A stretch of DNA of 64,000 nt from Roseivirga sp. (lineage in GTDB: Bacteria; Bacteroidota; Bacteroidia; Cytophagales; Cyclobacteriaceae), in contig JAAWWF010000083.1 in NCBI GenBank assembly GCA_021404565.1, forward strand, positions 80,747-144,746, written 5' to 3'. Below, piece by piece: positions 10,444 through 18,784 of the stretch; position 1 is the stretch's first letter; each line of letters begins with the position of its first letter. Below the pieces are notes generated by a model. It was not told the DNA's origin and searched no databases. It saw only the letters and a program-made list of their open reading frames with translations. The translations under genes were made by a program, and so were the position numbers.

Positions 10444-10836
10444 ATGAATCGACACGCATTGAGAGCGAAGTTAGAGCGTAATGGCCTTAAGAAATACGCT
10501 GATAAGCATTTTACAGATGAGACTTCACCTGTGGTAAATGAACTGAAACTAGAGGGTAAGGATGCTGTAATTGGAATACAAACAAAAGATGGGGCTTACA
10601 CAGTTCTGGGAGAGAAGTTTGTCTATTATCTAACACCTTTAGGTGTAAAAGGTCAGATACCTTTGGGTGTTTTTTCTGATGAGTTACATGAAAACGGTAT
10701 GTCTAAAGGGAAGTTATTGGCTCGATATAAATATTTAAAACTGAAGAACGGGCATCGTATTTGGCTAAAGAATAAATCAACCATGTGTGCTCTATGGAAC
10801 ACACTTCTTTGGTTTGAGAGTCTTTCTGATGGGTAG
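10444..10836 (+). CDS. hypothetical protein, orphan gene of the RHS accessory patch
   Basis: This 130-aa protein has no signal peptide or membrane segment and I do not recognise a family. The N-terminal 35 residues are basic and helical. The middle (about 45-80) alternates short beta-like strands (AVIGIQTKDGAYTVLGEKF, then YYLTPLG). The coding region is AT-rich like the toxin tip and immunity candidate just upstream, and it is bracketed by short direct repeats. It may be a second immunity-type or orphan cassette gene left by recombination at the RHS tip. The stop codon lies within the first copy of the downstream repeat pair. A real gene is likely but not certain. Confidence 0.55.
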   Translation: MNRHALRAKLERNGLKKYADKHFTDETSPVVNELKLEGKDAVIGIQTKDGAYTVLGEKFVYYLTPLGVKGQIPLGVFSDELHENGMSKGKLLARYKYLKLKNGHRIWLKNKSTMCALWNTLLWFESLSDG

Positions 10837-10879
10837 TGCCTCCAATTATCGGTAGTGGGTAGTGCCTCCAATTATCTGG
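10831..10879 (+). repeat. exact tandem 20-bp repeat (GGGTAGTGCCTCCAATTATC)
   Basis: The 20-mer occurs exactly at 10831-10850 and again at 10857-10876 (26-bp period). The second copy continues into TGG to give the same CCAATTATCTGG core seen at 10301-10348. The first copy overlaps the stop of the orphan ORF. Confidence 0.7.
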
Positions 10880-10907
10880 TCGCACCAAGAACATAACAAT
10901 ACAGAGC

Positions 10908-10942
10908 ATAAAGGCTGGTTTTTAACCGGCCTTTATCTTTTT
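10908..10942 (+). terminator. intrinsic terminator-like hairpin
   Basis: ATAAAGGC (10908-10915) and GGTT (10917-10920) pair with AACC (10924-10927) and GCCTTTAT (10929-10936) around a TTT loop, joined by one U-G wobble. The 13-bp stem is followed by CTTTTT. It probably ends transcription of the RHS accessory patch before the AraC gene. Confidence 0.65.
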
Positions 10943-11011
10943 ACGATGACCTGCGGGCTTATACAGGTACTAAAAAGGAGCTTAAAACGGAAATATAAAG
11001 GTCAACGCCTC

Positions 11012-11033
11012 CTTAGTGCTGTCAATTATCTGG
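11012..11033 (+). repeat. fifth copy of the TTATCTGG-type short repeat
   Basis: CTTAGTGCTGTCAATTATCTGG matches the repeats at 10831-10879 in the TAGTG, CAATTATC and TGG blocks. It lies 12 nt before a perfect palindrome at 11045-11069. Confidence 0.5.
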
Positions 11034-11044
11034 TATACAGATCC

Positions 11045-11069
11045 GCATTCTCGTTTGCAACGAGAATGC
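11045..11069. repeat. perfect 10-bp inverted repeat with 5-nt loop
   Basis: GCATTCTCGT and ACGAGAATGC are exact reverse complements around TTGCA. No T-run follows, so it is not a standard terminator. It resembles the hairpins of REP or IS200/IS605-like elements, but no transposase is present, so the assignment is open. Confidence 0.6.
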
Positions 11070-11208
11070 TTGAGAAATGTCCTTGGGAAGAAAGCCAATA
11101 CGATTACTCGCAACACATTGACCAAAAAGAGTTGATATCTCCTCAGCTTTCTCATTACTTTGCCAAAAGGGGTAGTCTGAAATAAAGTGCCCCGGCAAGT
11201 CTGATATT

Positions 11209-12225
11209 ATGTCATTTTTATTTCTGTTTGCCAGCCTGGGAGTCATCAATGGAGTGCTATTAAGCATTTACCTGATGGCCCGAAAGCAGACCCGGGTAAC
11301 CGACATCTACTTTGCCGGTATGATTCTGATGCTCTGTATCCGCATTGGTAAATCTGTACTGGTCTACTTCAGCGAAGACACCGATCGCCTAATTCTGCAA
11401 ATCGGCCTTTCCGCTTGTCTCTTTATCGGCCCTTTCTTCTATCTCTATGTCAAAGCATTGCAGCAAAAGGAAAGTGACTTTAAGCGCAAGGATCTGATCC
11501 TTCTTTCCGTATTACTCTTGACCATTGTTACCTTAGGCATGGTCTTCCCCTACCGCAGTCGCCCGGATGTTTGGAATGGCTATATGGTTCGTGGCATTTA
11601 CATAGTTTGGGGCCTTTTTCTGACTATGGGCTTCTATCAGCTCAGGGCGGTATTCAAGAAGCTATATCAATCTCCTCTTAAGCTGGTGCCTGCTGAAAGG
11701 TATATTCTGGCCATTGCCCTCTCCACGCTCTTTATCACACTTACTTATCAGTTTGCCCTGTTTATAGAAGGCTTTACCTATATCTGGGGGAGCCTCATTT
11801 TTTCACTGAGTTTTTATTACCTGGCTGGCAGAGCCCTGTTAAGCCATAAGCCACTTATCCCCAAGGTCAACGCACAGCCTCAACTGGAAAACGGAGCTGC
11901 GCTTTTTGCACAGGTAGAAGAGTTGATGAATACCCAAAAACCCTTTGTTAATCAAAAACTGAAACTCGATGAACTCGCAGTCATGGCCCATATCTCCAGA
12001 CACCTGTTGTCGCGGGTACTGAATGAAGAATATGAACACGGTTTTTCCCATTATATCAAAGCCCATAGAGTAAAGGAAGCACAGCGACTGATCCAGCTCA
12101 GACACGAGCTCTCCCTGGAAGGTATAGGCTATGAAGCCGGTTTTAGCTCTAAGTCCTCCTTTTTTGAAGCCTTTAAAAAACTTACCAATACCACACCCTC
12201 AGCCTATAAAAAGTCCTTAGGGTAA
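11209..12225 (+). CDS. AraC-family regulator with multi-pass membrane N-terminus
   Basis: This is a 338-aa protein. Residues 1-205 contain about seven hydrophobic helices (first FLFLFASLGVINGVLLSIYL, later LIFSLSFYYLAGRALL). The C-terminal ~100 residues form an AraC-type double helix-turn-helix, with the diagnostic second-helix segment IGYEAGFSSKSSFFEAFKKL near residues 305-325. Such proteins anchor the DNA-binding domain to the inner membrane and are common in Bacteroidota; their ligands are mostly unknown. The next gene, 124 nt downstream, encodes a secreted beta-propeller, a likely target or partner. A paralogue with the same layout lies at 60861-61907, also followed by a secreted propeller. 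The start at 11209 agrees with the paralogue's N-terminus. Confidence 0.9.
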   Translation: MSFLFLFASLGVINGVLLSIYLMARKQTRVTDIYFAGMILMLCIRIGKSVLVYFSEDTDRLILQIGLSACLFIGPFFYLYVKALQQKESDFKRKDLILLSVLLLTIVTLGMVFPYRSRPDVWNGYMVRGIYIVWGLFLTMGFYQLRAVFKKLYQSPLKLVPAERYILAIALSTLFITLTYQFALFIEGFTYIWGSLIFSLSFYYLAGRALLSHKPLIPKVNAQPQLENGAALFAQVEELMNTQKPFVNQKLKLDELAVMAHISRHLLSRVLNEEYEHGFSHYIKAHRVKEAQRLIQLRHELSLEGIGYEAGFSSKSSFFEAFKKLTNTTPSAYKKSLG

Positions 12226-12349
12226 AAAGCCACCGTCAAATAAGACTCTAAGTAGTCCAGATTGATCATCCCGAACCTCTTCATCCCTCAAAAACGAGTC
12301 TAAGCACCGGGAATCCGCGTATTTCGAATGAATAAAAATTAACACATTC

Positions 12350-13924
12350 ATGAAGCGTATTCTTCTTTTCCTCCTCCTTTTCACATCAACCCTCACAGGC
12401 CTGAAAGCTCAGTCTGACCAGGATCAGATCAAGGCAGTACTCAACAATTTCATCGAAGGTACCTCCTTCAACTACCCGGATAAAGTACTGGGAGCCTTCT
12501 ATCCAAATACCCCAATGTTTCTCTATAACCGTGCCGACACCGTCTTGATTATGTCTTCGGAAAGGTATGCCTCCCTCTATGGAAGAAAGCAGCCCGGCAC
12601 GCGCAATGCCCGTTACGCAAAAGTATTGGCCATCGATATTGAAAGAGATATTGCTTCGGCAAAAATTGAGACCCTGATGCCTAATTGGGATCAACGATTT
12701 ATAGACCTGGTATTGCTCAAGAAAATTGATGGAATCTGGAAAATTATTTCCAAAGCCGCTACAGCCGAACCCATTCCTAAAACTTATGCCGAAATGACGG
12801 CAAATCCTGCCAAAGAGGTGATTATGAGTGGACTCAATCGTCCGTGGAGCATGGTCTTTCTTTCTGCTGACGAAGCACTAATAGCTGAAAAAGACGGAGA
12901 GCTTCTTCGCGTCAATCTGAAAACAAAAAGCAGGCAAGCCATTACCGGCCTCCCTGGTGACGTAGCCAGAAAAATCAAAATAGACAGCTCAAAGCATGCC
13001 TGGGGTGTATTTCCTCCATCGGCACACGGCAGTATGCAAAGCTACAATGCGGGCTGGTTTCAGGTGCTGACCGATCCCGATTTCGCCAACAATGGTTATA
13101 TCTATCTTTCTTATGCCGCTGAAAACAGTGAACATGCCAGCACCACCAAAGTAATCAGAGGCAAACTCACGGAAAACAGACTCAGCGAGGTACAAACACT
13201 GTTTGTAGCAGCCCCCTATTCCCACGGGCTCTTCCATTATGGCGGAGGTATGATCTTCGGGCCTGATGGAAAATTGTACATCACTGTTGGCGAACGGAAC
13301 CTTTTCGAACACCTCAATCCGGTACCTCCCCTCTCACAAGATCTAACCGATAAGAGAGGCAAGATCATCCGTATCAATCCAGATGGCTCCATCCCTGAAG
13401 ATAATCCTGACTTTGGTCCGGATGCTATCAAAGGACTTTATGCCACAGGCATCAGGGCCGCCCAGGGTCTGGCCATTGATCCGCTGACTGGAAAAATCTG
13501 GTTCAGCGAGCATGGCACCATCCAGGGAGACGAGCTGAATATCTTACAATCAGGGGGCAATTATGGCTGGCCTCATGTAACCTCCGGTGGTTACCGCTCC
13601 AAAGACTACAATCCTCCGGTTATTCCAGGTACTGAATTTACAGACCCTATCCATTTCTGGACCCATACCGTAGCCCCTACCGGCCTGACTTTTTATAGAG
13701 GCAGAGAATTTCCTCATTGGGCAGGGAACCTTATCGTACCTGGGTTGAGCAGAGGTAGCTTATGGCGTATGGTGATCGAAGAGGATCAAGTGGTCAGTGC
13801 TGAAGAGCTTTTTATTAATGACCGGATAAGGCTGAGAAAGGCTGCAATGTCTCCTGATGGACAGCTCTACCTGCTTACAGATGAGGAGAATGGAAGGTTG
13901 ATTAGGGTAGTAAATCAACAATAG
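12350..13924 (+). CDS. secreted PQQ-type sugar dehydrogenase-like beta-propeller with N-terminal NTF2-like domain
   Basis: The 524-aa protein has a signal peptide (cleavage after LKAQ). Residues about 22-150 look like an NTF2/SnoaL-like fold of the lumazine-binding type (DLVLLKKIDGIWKIISK near its end). Residues about 160-520 match the soluble glucose/sorbosone dehydrogenase propeller: LNRPWSMVFL at the start, HGLFHYGGGMIFGPDGKLYI in the middle, and a GDELNILQSGGNYGWPHV block near residues 390-410. Enzymes of this family oxidise aldose sugars with PQQ; activity and cofactor binding here are not proven. The fusion of the two domains is less usual. The gene follows a membrane AraC regulator and probably acts in the periplasm. 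Confidence 0.85.
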   Translation: MKRILLFLLLFTSTLTGLKAQSDQDQIKAVLNNFIEGTSFNYPDKVLGAFYPNTPMFLYNRADTVLIMSSERYASLYGRKQPGTRNARYAKVLAIDIERDIASAKIETLMPNWDQRFIDLVLLKKIDGIWKIISKAATAEPIPKTYAEMTANPAKEVIMSGLNRPWSMVFLSADEALIAEKDGELLRVNLKTKSRQAITGLPGDVARKIKIDSSKHAWGVFPPSAHGSMQSYNAGWFQVLTDPDFANNGYIYLSYAAENSEHASTTKVIRGKLTENRLSEVQTLFVAAPYSHGLFHYGGGMIFGPDGKLYITVGERNLFEHLNPVPPLSQDLTDKRGKIIRINPDGSIPEDNPDFGPDAIKGLYATGIRAAQGLAIDPLTGKIWFSEHGTIQGDELNILQSGGNYGWPHVTSGGYRSKDYNPPVIPGTEFTDPIHFWTHTVAPTGLTFYRGREFPHWAGNLIVPGLSRGSLWRMVIEEDQVVSAEELFINDRIRLRKAAMSPDGQLYLLTDEENGRLIRVVNQQ

Positions 13925-13972
13925 AGATTTTCGCAGCAAAAACAGTCTGAAACCGTCACTTCACAGCCGTAA

Positions 13973-14018
13973 ATTCGTATATATTAACAGGGCGCAAGCT
14001 CTGTTAATATATACGAAT
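13973..14018. promoter_or_regulatory. 18-bp perfect inverted repeat abutting a start codon
   Basis: ATTCGTATATATTAACAG (13973-13990) and CTGTTAATATATACGAAT (14001-14018) are exact reverse complements separated by GGCGCAAGCT. The right arm ends one base before the ATG at 14020, so in RNA the stem covers the whole ribosome-binding region. It could be a DNA operator, a translation-blocking hairpin, or both. Confidence 0.8.
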
Positions 14019-14019
14019 C

Positions 14020-14520
14020 ATGCCAAGACCGAAGAACAAAGAAGAGCTTTTAGATCTGGGAGAAAAGAACTTTCAAAAGCTCCATAATTATATAGATGGA
14101 TTGAGTCCTGAACAGCAAACTGCAACCTTCCCAGAAGGCTATCTGAACAGGAATATCCCGGATGTGCTGATGCACCTGCACGAATGGCACCTGATGCTAT
14201 TGGGTTGGTATGAGGCGGGCATCACAGGCAAAAAACCTGAAATGCCCGCTAAAGGCTATACATGGAAGAGCATGCCCGAGCTCAACCGCAAGATTCAGGA
14301 GCAGTATGCAGATACAAGCCTGGCGGAAGCACAAGCAACCCTATCCGACTCTTATCAGCAAATCCGTTCCACCATTGAAAAGCATACCAACGAGGAACTA
14401 TTTGAGAAAAAACGCTATAAGTGGACGGGCAGCACTTCCATGGGGGCTTATTTCATTTCTGCCACCGCCAGCCACTACGACTGGGCCTTTAAGCTGGTCA
14501 AAAAGTGTTTGAAAGTATGA
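14020..14520 (+). CDS. ClbS/DfsB-family four-helix protein
   Basis: The 166-aa protein starts MPRPKNKEELL, the typical N-terminus of the ClbS/DfsB family (DUF1706-like, DinB-type four-helix bundle). It retains the HEWHLMLLGWY segment (about residues 53-63) and the C-terminal SASHYDWAFK-like helix (about residue 150). ClbS from colibactin producers is a cyclopropane hydrolase that protects against colibactin. Most family members, including those in Bacteroidota, have no known substrate, and no colibactin genes are present here. The gene is monocistronic. A strong hairpin ends 1 nt before its start, so expression is probably conditional. The start is fixed by family similarity. Confidence 0.85.
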   Translation: MPRPKNKEELLDLGEKNFQKLHNYIDGLSPEQQTATFPEGYLNRNIPDVLMHLHEWHLMLLGWYEAGITGKKPEMPAKGYTWKSMPELNRKIQEQYADTSLAEAQATLSDSYQQIRSTIEKHTNEELFEKKRYKWTGSTSMGAYFISATASHYDWAFKLVKKCLKV

Positions 14521-14557
14521 TTTGCCCCAAAACTGCTACGCATCATTCTACATTTTT

Positions 14558-16159
14558 TTATTCAACAATAATATGATGCTTTTCCTGATCACCATTTTCC
14601 AAGGTGATGGTCAGAATATATCTTCCGCTCTTTAAGCTGCGGATATCTATAGTTGTATCACCGGAAAGCTTGCCTTTAAGTACTCTGTTACCTATAAAGT
14701 CGTGTAATTCATAGACGTCTTTAGTCAAAGAGTTGGCAATACGGTTTTTCTCATTACCTGAACTCCTTCTCAATACAGTCAACGTTTCTGATGCTGGATT
14801 AGGAGCAAAACTATAGCGAAAACCACCCGGCTGATAACAGGGGTTGGCATGATGTTCATAGTACATGGAAGAAGTACCGCAAGGCCCAACCGCTCTTACT
14901 CCTATCGTGTAATTCATAATCGAACAATCCATAACAGGAGTGAGAATAACATCATCACTGGTCAAACCAGGCCCTGTCTGTAGTATCCCATTAACATACC
15001 ATTCGTAGGCTGTAGCCTCGGGAACCGGAACGGCCTGAACTTTGATTCTTCCCATAAATTCATCTATCAATACGCTTACAAAACCTGTTGGCTTAGCGGT
15101 ACCGACCTGTATGTCTTTTTGCACAACAATTCCACTCCCAGTAGTTGTTCTGACATAGCCTGAACCACCCGGAGTGAAAGGCTTATGCCGGACGGTGATA
15201 CTGGTGAGATTAGAGGATACCACCTGCAGATTAGAAGACACCTCCCACAAAGTGGATATACCATTGGTTAGATTGTATGTCACATCGGGAGTATCACACA
15301 CCTCATCCGGTCCGTTAAGTTCAGGACATAGATTAGTGACAACGTTTTGTAAAACCGGAGAGCTGGCAAAGGCCTCTCGCATTCGTGTCCCCTGTCCGGG
15401 AGTAAGACTATCAAACGGGTAGTAATAAGACATGATATTATCTAACAAAGGCGTGTACTCATTCGTAACACCCAAGTTGTGATCAGGAGGAGTATCGCAT
15501 ACATAGTCACCACAGTTTACACAATCTGTAACCTCTCCAAGTGGTTCTTCATTAAACACACTCTCAGGACAGGAACCAGGCGGCTGCTGTGCTCCTGAAC
15601 CAAAAAATGTATGCTGTAGATTAAAGCAATGGCCTACTTCATGCGACAACACATGGGTTTCAACCCTGCTTTGCGTAATTACCAGTTCTCTGCTCATCAC
15701 ACCGTTTGCTCTCCCAAAAACACCGTTGTCAAAACTCCCTATTATGTAGATATTCAAGGCATTAGGGTCATTATTAACTTGAACCAGAGCATCATATTCT
15801 GTATCTGTAAGGTCACGGTAAAACGTGCTATTGTCTATATAATCATAGGCCGTGGTGGCCAAATTAGTCACACTTGTCAAATAAATATTATGCGGGTTAA
15901 AGGCGGTATTTAACCGCTCCTCCACACTCTCTAACCTTACAGGATTAAACCCTCCCCGACCATTTGTTTCTCTGACGATATGGTATTTCACATTCACATC
16001 TATCCTTACTGAAGGATCCAGAAAACAATCATTCAATACCGAAGCAACCCGGAGTTGCGACATATTATCCGAATTAATTTCAGCATTTGTTCCGCAGATC
16101 TGCCCATAAGTGGTGTTGATCAGCATTATTGATAAGAGCGTTATAAAAAGTTTTTTCAT
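14558..16159 (-). CDS. secreted M43-like zinc metalloprotease with T9SS sorting domain
   Basis: This is a 533-aa protein with a signal peptide (cleavage near TTYGQ, residue 20). The zinc motif is HEVGHCFNLQH (H173, E174, H177, H183), and a Met-turn NIMSYY follows at residues 241-246, then TPGQGTRMREAF. This is the layout of pappalysin/cytophagalysin (M43) proteases, except that the usual Gly of HExxHxxGxxH is Asn180. Six or more cysteines flank the catalytic core. Residues about 285-440 are Ig/PKD-like, and the last ~80 residues (NPASETLTV, then the final GRYILTITLENG) form a T9SS sorting domain, so the protein is exported to the surface or medium. The gene stands alone and converges on the ClbS gene. 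Activity is likely but the Gly to Asn change is worth testing. Confidence 0.88.
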   Translation of the reverse strand: MKKLFITLLSIMLINTTYGQICGTNAEINSDNMSQLRVASVLNDCFLDPSVRIDVNVKYHIVRETNGRGGFNPVRLESVEERLNTAFNPHNIYLTSVTNLATTAYDYIDNSTFYRDLTDTEYDALVQVNNDPNALNIYIIGSFDNGVFGRANGVMSRELVITQSRVETHVLSHEVGHCFNLQHTFFGSGAQQPPGSCPESVFNEEPLGEVTDCVNCGDYVCDTPPDHNLGVTNEYTPLLDNIMSYYYPFDSLTPGQGTRMREAFASSPVLQNVVTNLCPELNGPDEVCDTPDVTYNLTNGISTLWEVSSNLQVVSSNLTSITVRHKPFTPGGSGYVRTTTGSGIVVQKDIQVGTAKPTGFVSVLIDEFMGRIKVQAVPVPEATAYEWYVNGILQTGPGLTSDDVILTPVMDCSIMNYTIGVRAVGPCGTSSMYYEHHANPCYQPGGFRYSFAPNPASETLTVLRRSSGNEKNRIANSLTKDVYELHDFIGNRVLKGKLSGDTTIDIRSLKSGRYILTITLENGDQEKHHIIVE

Positions 16160-16376
16160 GATTCTGGTATTGAATTTCGACTGTTCTCCCTCCTCTTTGT
16201 TGAAGAGTATGTCATCCTATGGTCCGGGGGGAGATTAGTGATGATGAATAACCATAGATTTAAACAGGTACACCCATGTTGATTCATTGGCGGTGCGGCA
16301 GACTTGACCAAAGCCGTGACGGTGGGGATGAACGCTCATTGATGTAAGGGTGTCTCATACCTTGCCCTATACCTCC

Positions 16377-16407
16377 TTTCAGAAAATTGCTTATCCCCCT
16401 ACTTTTG
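16377..16407 (+). promoter_or_regulatory. Bacteroidota-type promoter for the MFS gene
   Basis: TTTC (16377-16380), a 19-bp spacer, then TACTTTTG (16400-16407) matches the -33 TTTG / -7 TAnnTTTG pattern. The start codon of the transporter follows 16 nt later, so the leader would be very short. Confidence 0.55.
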
Positions 16408-16423
16408 ACCATCTTCCGGCTTT

Positions 16424-17677
16424 ATGAAACTACGCAAGGCCCTCGTTCTTTTTACTTTAATGCTTATAGGTGAAGGGGTCTTTCTGCTACCCTTTGTGGT
16501 TACCCGGGTCTTCCGCCCCACCTTTCTCAAAGTATTCGACATTACCAACCTGGAGCTGGGCACTGCTTTTTCTGTTTATGGCATTGTGGCGATGGTCTCA
16601 TACTTCCTGGGTGGGCCTATAGCTGATCGCTATTCTCCTAAAAAGCTCATCATTGTTTCCCTGATCGTTACAGCAACAGGCGGCATTTTCATGGGATTGA
16701 TCCCATCTCTGGCTACCCTGACCTTTCTCTATGGCTTTTGGGGTCTGAGTACCATACTGCTATTCTGGGCGGCTTTTATCAAGGCCACTCGCCAATATGG
16801 AGGCGAAAACTCACAAGGCAGGTCTTATGGTCTGGTGGATGGCGGCAGAGGCCTGGTAGCTGCTTCAATTGCAACCGGCTCAGTATTCCTGCTCGATTTT
16901 TTTCTGCCGGTGAGTGCCGATGTCGCTACTGTGGAAGATCTTTCAGGGGCCCTCGGCAAGATCATTTTTCTCTTTAGCGCTGTAGTGGTGGCCAGTGGTG
17001 TGCTGGTTTGGTTTATACTACCCAACGAACAGGCAGGAGCAACAGAAAACAGCCAGAAACTTTCACTGAAGGGAGTAAAAGAAGTCGTCCAAAAAAGATC
17101 CATCTGGTTGCAGGCACTCATCTTACTATGCGGATACGTAGGCTATAAATGCACCGATGACTTCGGACTGTATGCCAGCGATGTCTTCGGGTATAATGAT
17201 GTTGACTCGGCCCATATCGCCACGATCTCTTTCTGGGTGAGGCCCTTTGCTGCCCTGGCAGCTGGTATTCTGGGCGACCGCTTCGGGCATTCTAAAATGA
17301 CCGCCATCAGCTTTATCATTCTCATTCTCGGCAGCGTTGTCATCAGCACCGGACTGCTTCAGCCTGGTATGACCATTTTTATTGGCCTGACCATTGCCTG
17401 TACCAGTTTAGGCATTTACGGCCTGAGAGGGCTTTATTATGCACTGTTTCAGGAATCAAAGATTCCGCTGGCCATTACTGGCAGTGCCATTGGCTTTATC
17501 TCCGTGATCGGCTATACCCCCGATATCTTTATGGGGCCGCTGATGGGCTATATTCTGGATAATAATCCCGGAGCGGCAGGTCATCAAATGCTCTTTGGGG
17601 TATTGGTGATTTTTGGTGTGGTGGGTTTACTGGCATCGGTAATTTTCCGGAAAAGCAATCGTTCGGAATTAGCTTAA
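16424..17677 (+). CDS. major facilitator superfamily transporter
   Basis: The 417-aa protein has about twelve hydrophobic segments. The loop-2 signature is present as GGPIADRYSPKK (about residues 64-75) and is repeated in the second half as AGILGDRFGHSK (about 284-295), as expected for the two six-helix bundles of MFS carriers. The first helix has no cleavable signal. Length is normal for a 12-TM carrier. The substrate cannot be told from sequence; neighbours (protease, metallo-hydrolase) give no pathway. The start at 16424 is supported by a promoter match just upstream. Confidence 0.88.
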   Translation: MKLRKALVLFTLMLIGEGVFLLPFVVTRVFRPTFLKVFDITNLELGTAFSVYGIVAMVSYFLGGPIADRYSPKKLIIVSLIVTATGGIFMGLIPSLATLTFLYGFWGLSTILLFWAAFIKATRQYGGENSQGRSYGLVDGGRGLVAASIATGSVFLLDFFLPVSADVATVEDLSGALGKIIFLFSAVVVASGVLVWFILPNEQAGATENSQKLSLKGVKEVVQKRSIWLQALILLCGYVGYKCTDDFGLYASDVFGYNDVDSAHIATISFWVRPFAALAAGILGDRFGHSKMTAISFIILILGSVVISTGLLQPGMTIFIGLTIACTSLGIYGLRGLYYALFQESKIPLAITGSAIGFISVIGYTPDIFMGPLMGYILDNNPGAAGHQMLFGVLVIFGVVGLLASVIFRKSNRSELA

Positions 17678-17787
17678 ATCGCTGACCGTTTATAGTCCGT
17701 CTCCTTAGAAAAGCTTATCATTTTTCGTGATATTGTTAGTAAGCACTTTAGTATCAGTCATAACCAGCATCATCGATCCGAATTTCC

Positions 17788-18729
17788 ATGAAAACCCCTT
17801 CATTTTTCAAAACCCGGTTCTTTAGCCTGTTTATCAATGCCTGCCTTTGTATTCCTTATTTAGCCCAGACACAAACTGAACCTCTACAGCTGAAATACCT
17901 CGGCACTGCCGGTTGGAAGATCACCGATGGTAAAATCATAGTATTGGTGGATCCCTATATCTCCAGGGTAAAACTCGGTACCGGTCCGGGTATCAGCCCC
18001 GATGATGACCGGAAAACGGTTTTGCGTTCCGATTACTTTGTTTCAGATACAGTGGGCATCGATAGCCTCATTACCAGGGCAGATTTCATCCTGGTACATC
18101 ACTCCCATTTCGACCACCTTTCAGATGTACCCTATATCGCAAAAAAAACAGGGGCCAAGGTGATTGGCACCGAAACCACCTGCAATATTCTGCGGGCTTA
18201 TGGTATCCCAAACGACCAGCTGTATCCGGTAAAAGGCGGTGAAGATTATCAATTCGAGAACTTTTCTGTACGTGTGGTTCCTTCCATCCATTCAGCACTT
18301 AACAAAAAGCACTATATCGACAACCGGGTTTATAGCGAAGTGCCTAAAGCCCCGCTTAGGGTCTCTGATTTTATCGAAGGCGGTTCCCTGATGTTTCTGG
18401 CCAGGTTTGACAACCACAAGGTATTGACCATGGGCTCGATGAACTTTGTGGAAAGAGAGCTATTCGGACTGGAACCCGACATTCTGCTAGCCGGGGTAAA
18501 CCAATCACAGTTGGGCCTGTACAAGTACAATGAGCGCCTGCTGGCTGGTACCAATTACCCCAAAGTGATCATTCCCAGTCATTGGGATAATTTTCGCCTT
18601 CCTTACGGATTTTCTCAACAAGCCGCAGTAGAGCTCAAGCTGATTCCATTTAAAGAAGATGTCAAAAAGCTCTCACCCGAAACCAAAGTCATTATCCCAA
18701 CACATCTGGGAACCATTACGGTCAACTGA
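17788..18729 (+). CDS. exported metallo-beta-lactamase-fold hydrolase
   Basis: This is a 313-aa protein with a basic, hydrophobic N-terminus ending in LAQTQT (signal peptide about residues 1-28). The metal-binding motif HxHxDH is present as HHSHFDHL (H105, H107, D109, H110). Further family elements are LGTAGWKI near the N-terminus, SIHSALNKKHY (H293-region equivalent, about residue 171) and a late SHWDNFRLP segment (about 265), consistent with a dinuclear metal site. The fold is that of UlaG/L-ascorbate-lactonase-like or RomA-like hydrolases. The substrate is unknown. It appears monocistronic, with a 55-nt gap to the next gene that holds a new promoter. Confidence 0.85.
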   Translation: MKTPSFFKTRFFSLFINACLCIPYLAQTQTEPLQLKYLGTAGWKITDGKIIVLVDPYISRVKLGTGPGISPDDDRKTVLRSDYFVSDTVGIDSLITRADFILVHHSHFDHLSDVPYIAKKTGAKVIGTETTCNILRAYGIPNDQLYPVKGGEDYQFENFSVRVVPSIHSALNKKHYIDNRVYSEVPKAPLRVSDFIEGGSLMFLARFDNHKVLTMGSMNFVERELFGLEPDILLAGVNQSQLGLYKYNERLLAGTNYPKVIIPSHWDNFRLPYGFSQQAAVELKLIPFKEDVKKLSPETKVIIPTHLGTITVN

Positions 18730-18752
18730 CAAAAAACCGGTTAAACATCCCT

Positions 18753-18760
18753 TACCTTTG
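18753..18760 (+). promoter_or_regulatory. -7 promoter element TACCTTTG
   Basis: An exact TAnnTTTG match lies 24 nt upstream of the ATG at 18785. No clear -33 TTTG is seen at 19-20 bp, so this is a partial promoter assignment. Confidence 0.5.
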
Positions 18761-18784
18761 AAGGCATAAAAAACTGGCTGCAAT

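Noticed and set aside
10862-11185. 107-codon frame downstream of the orphan ORF
   Set aside because: It runs through short repeats, a terminator and a palindrome, and its composition is not protein-like.
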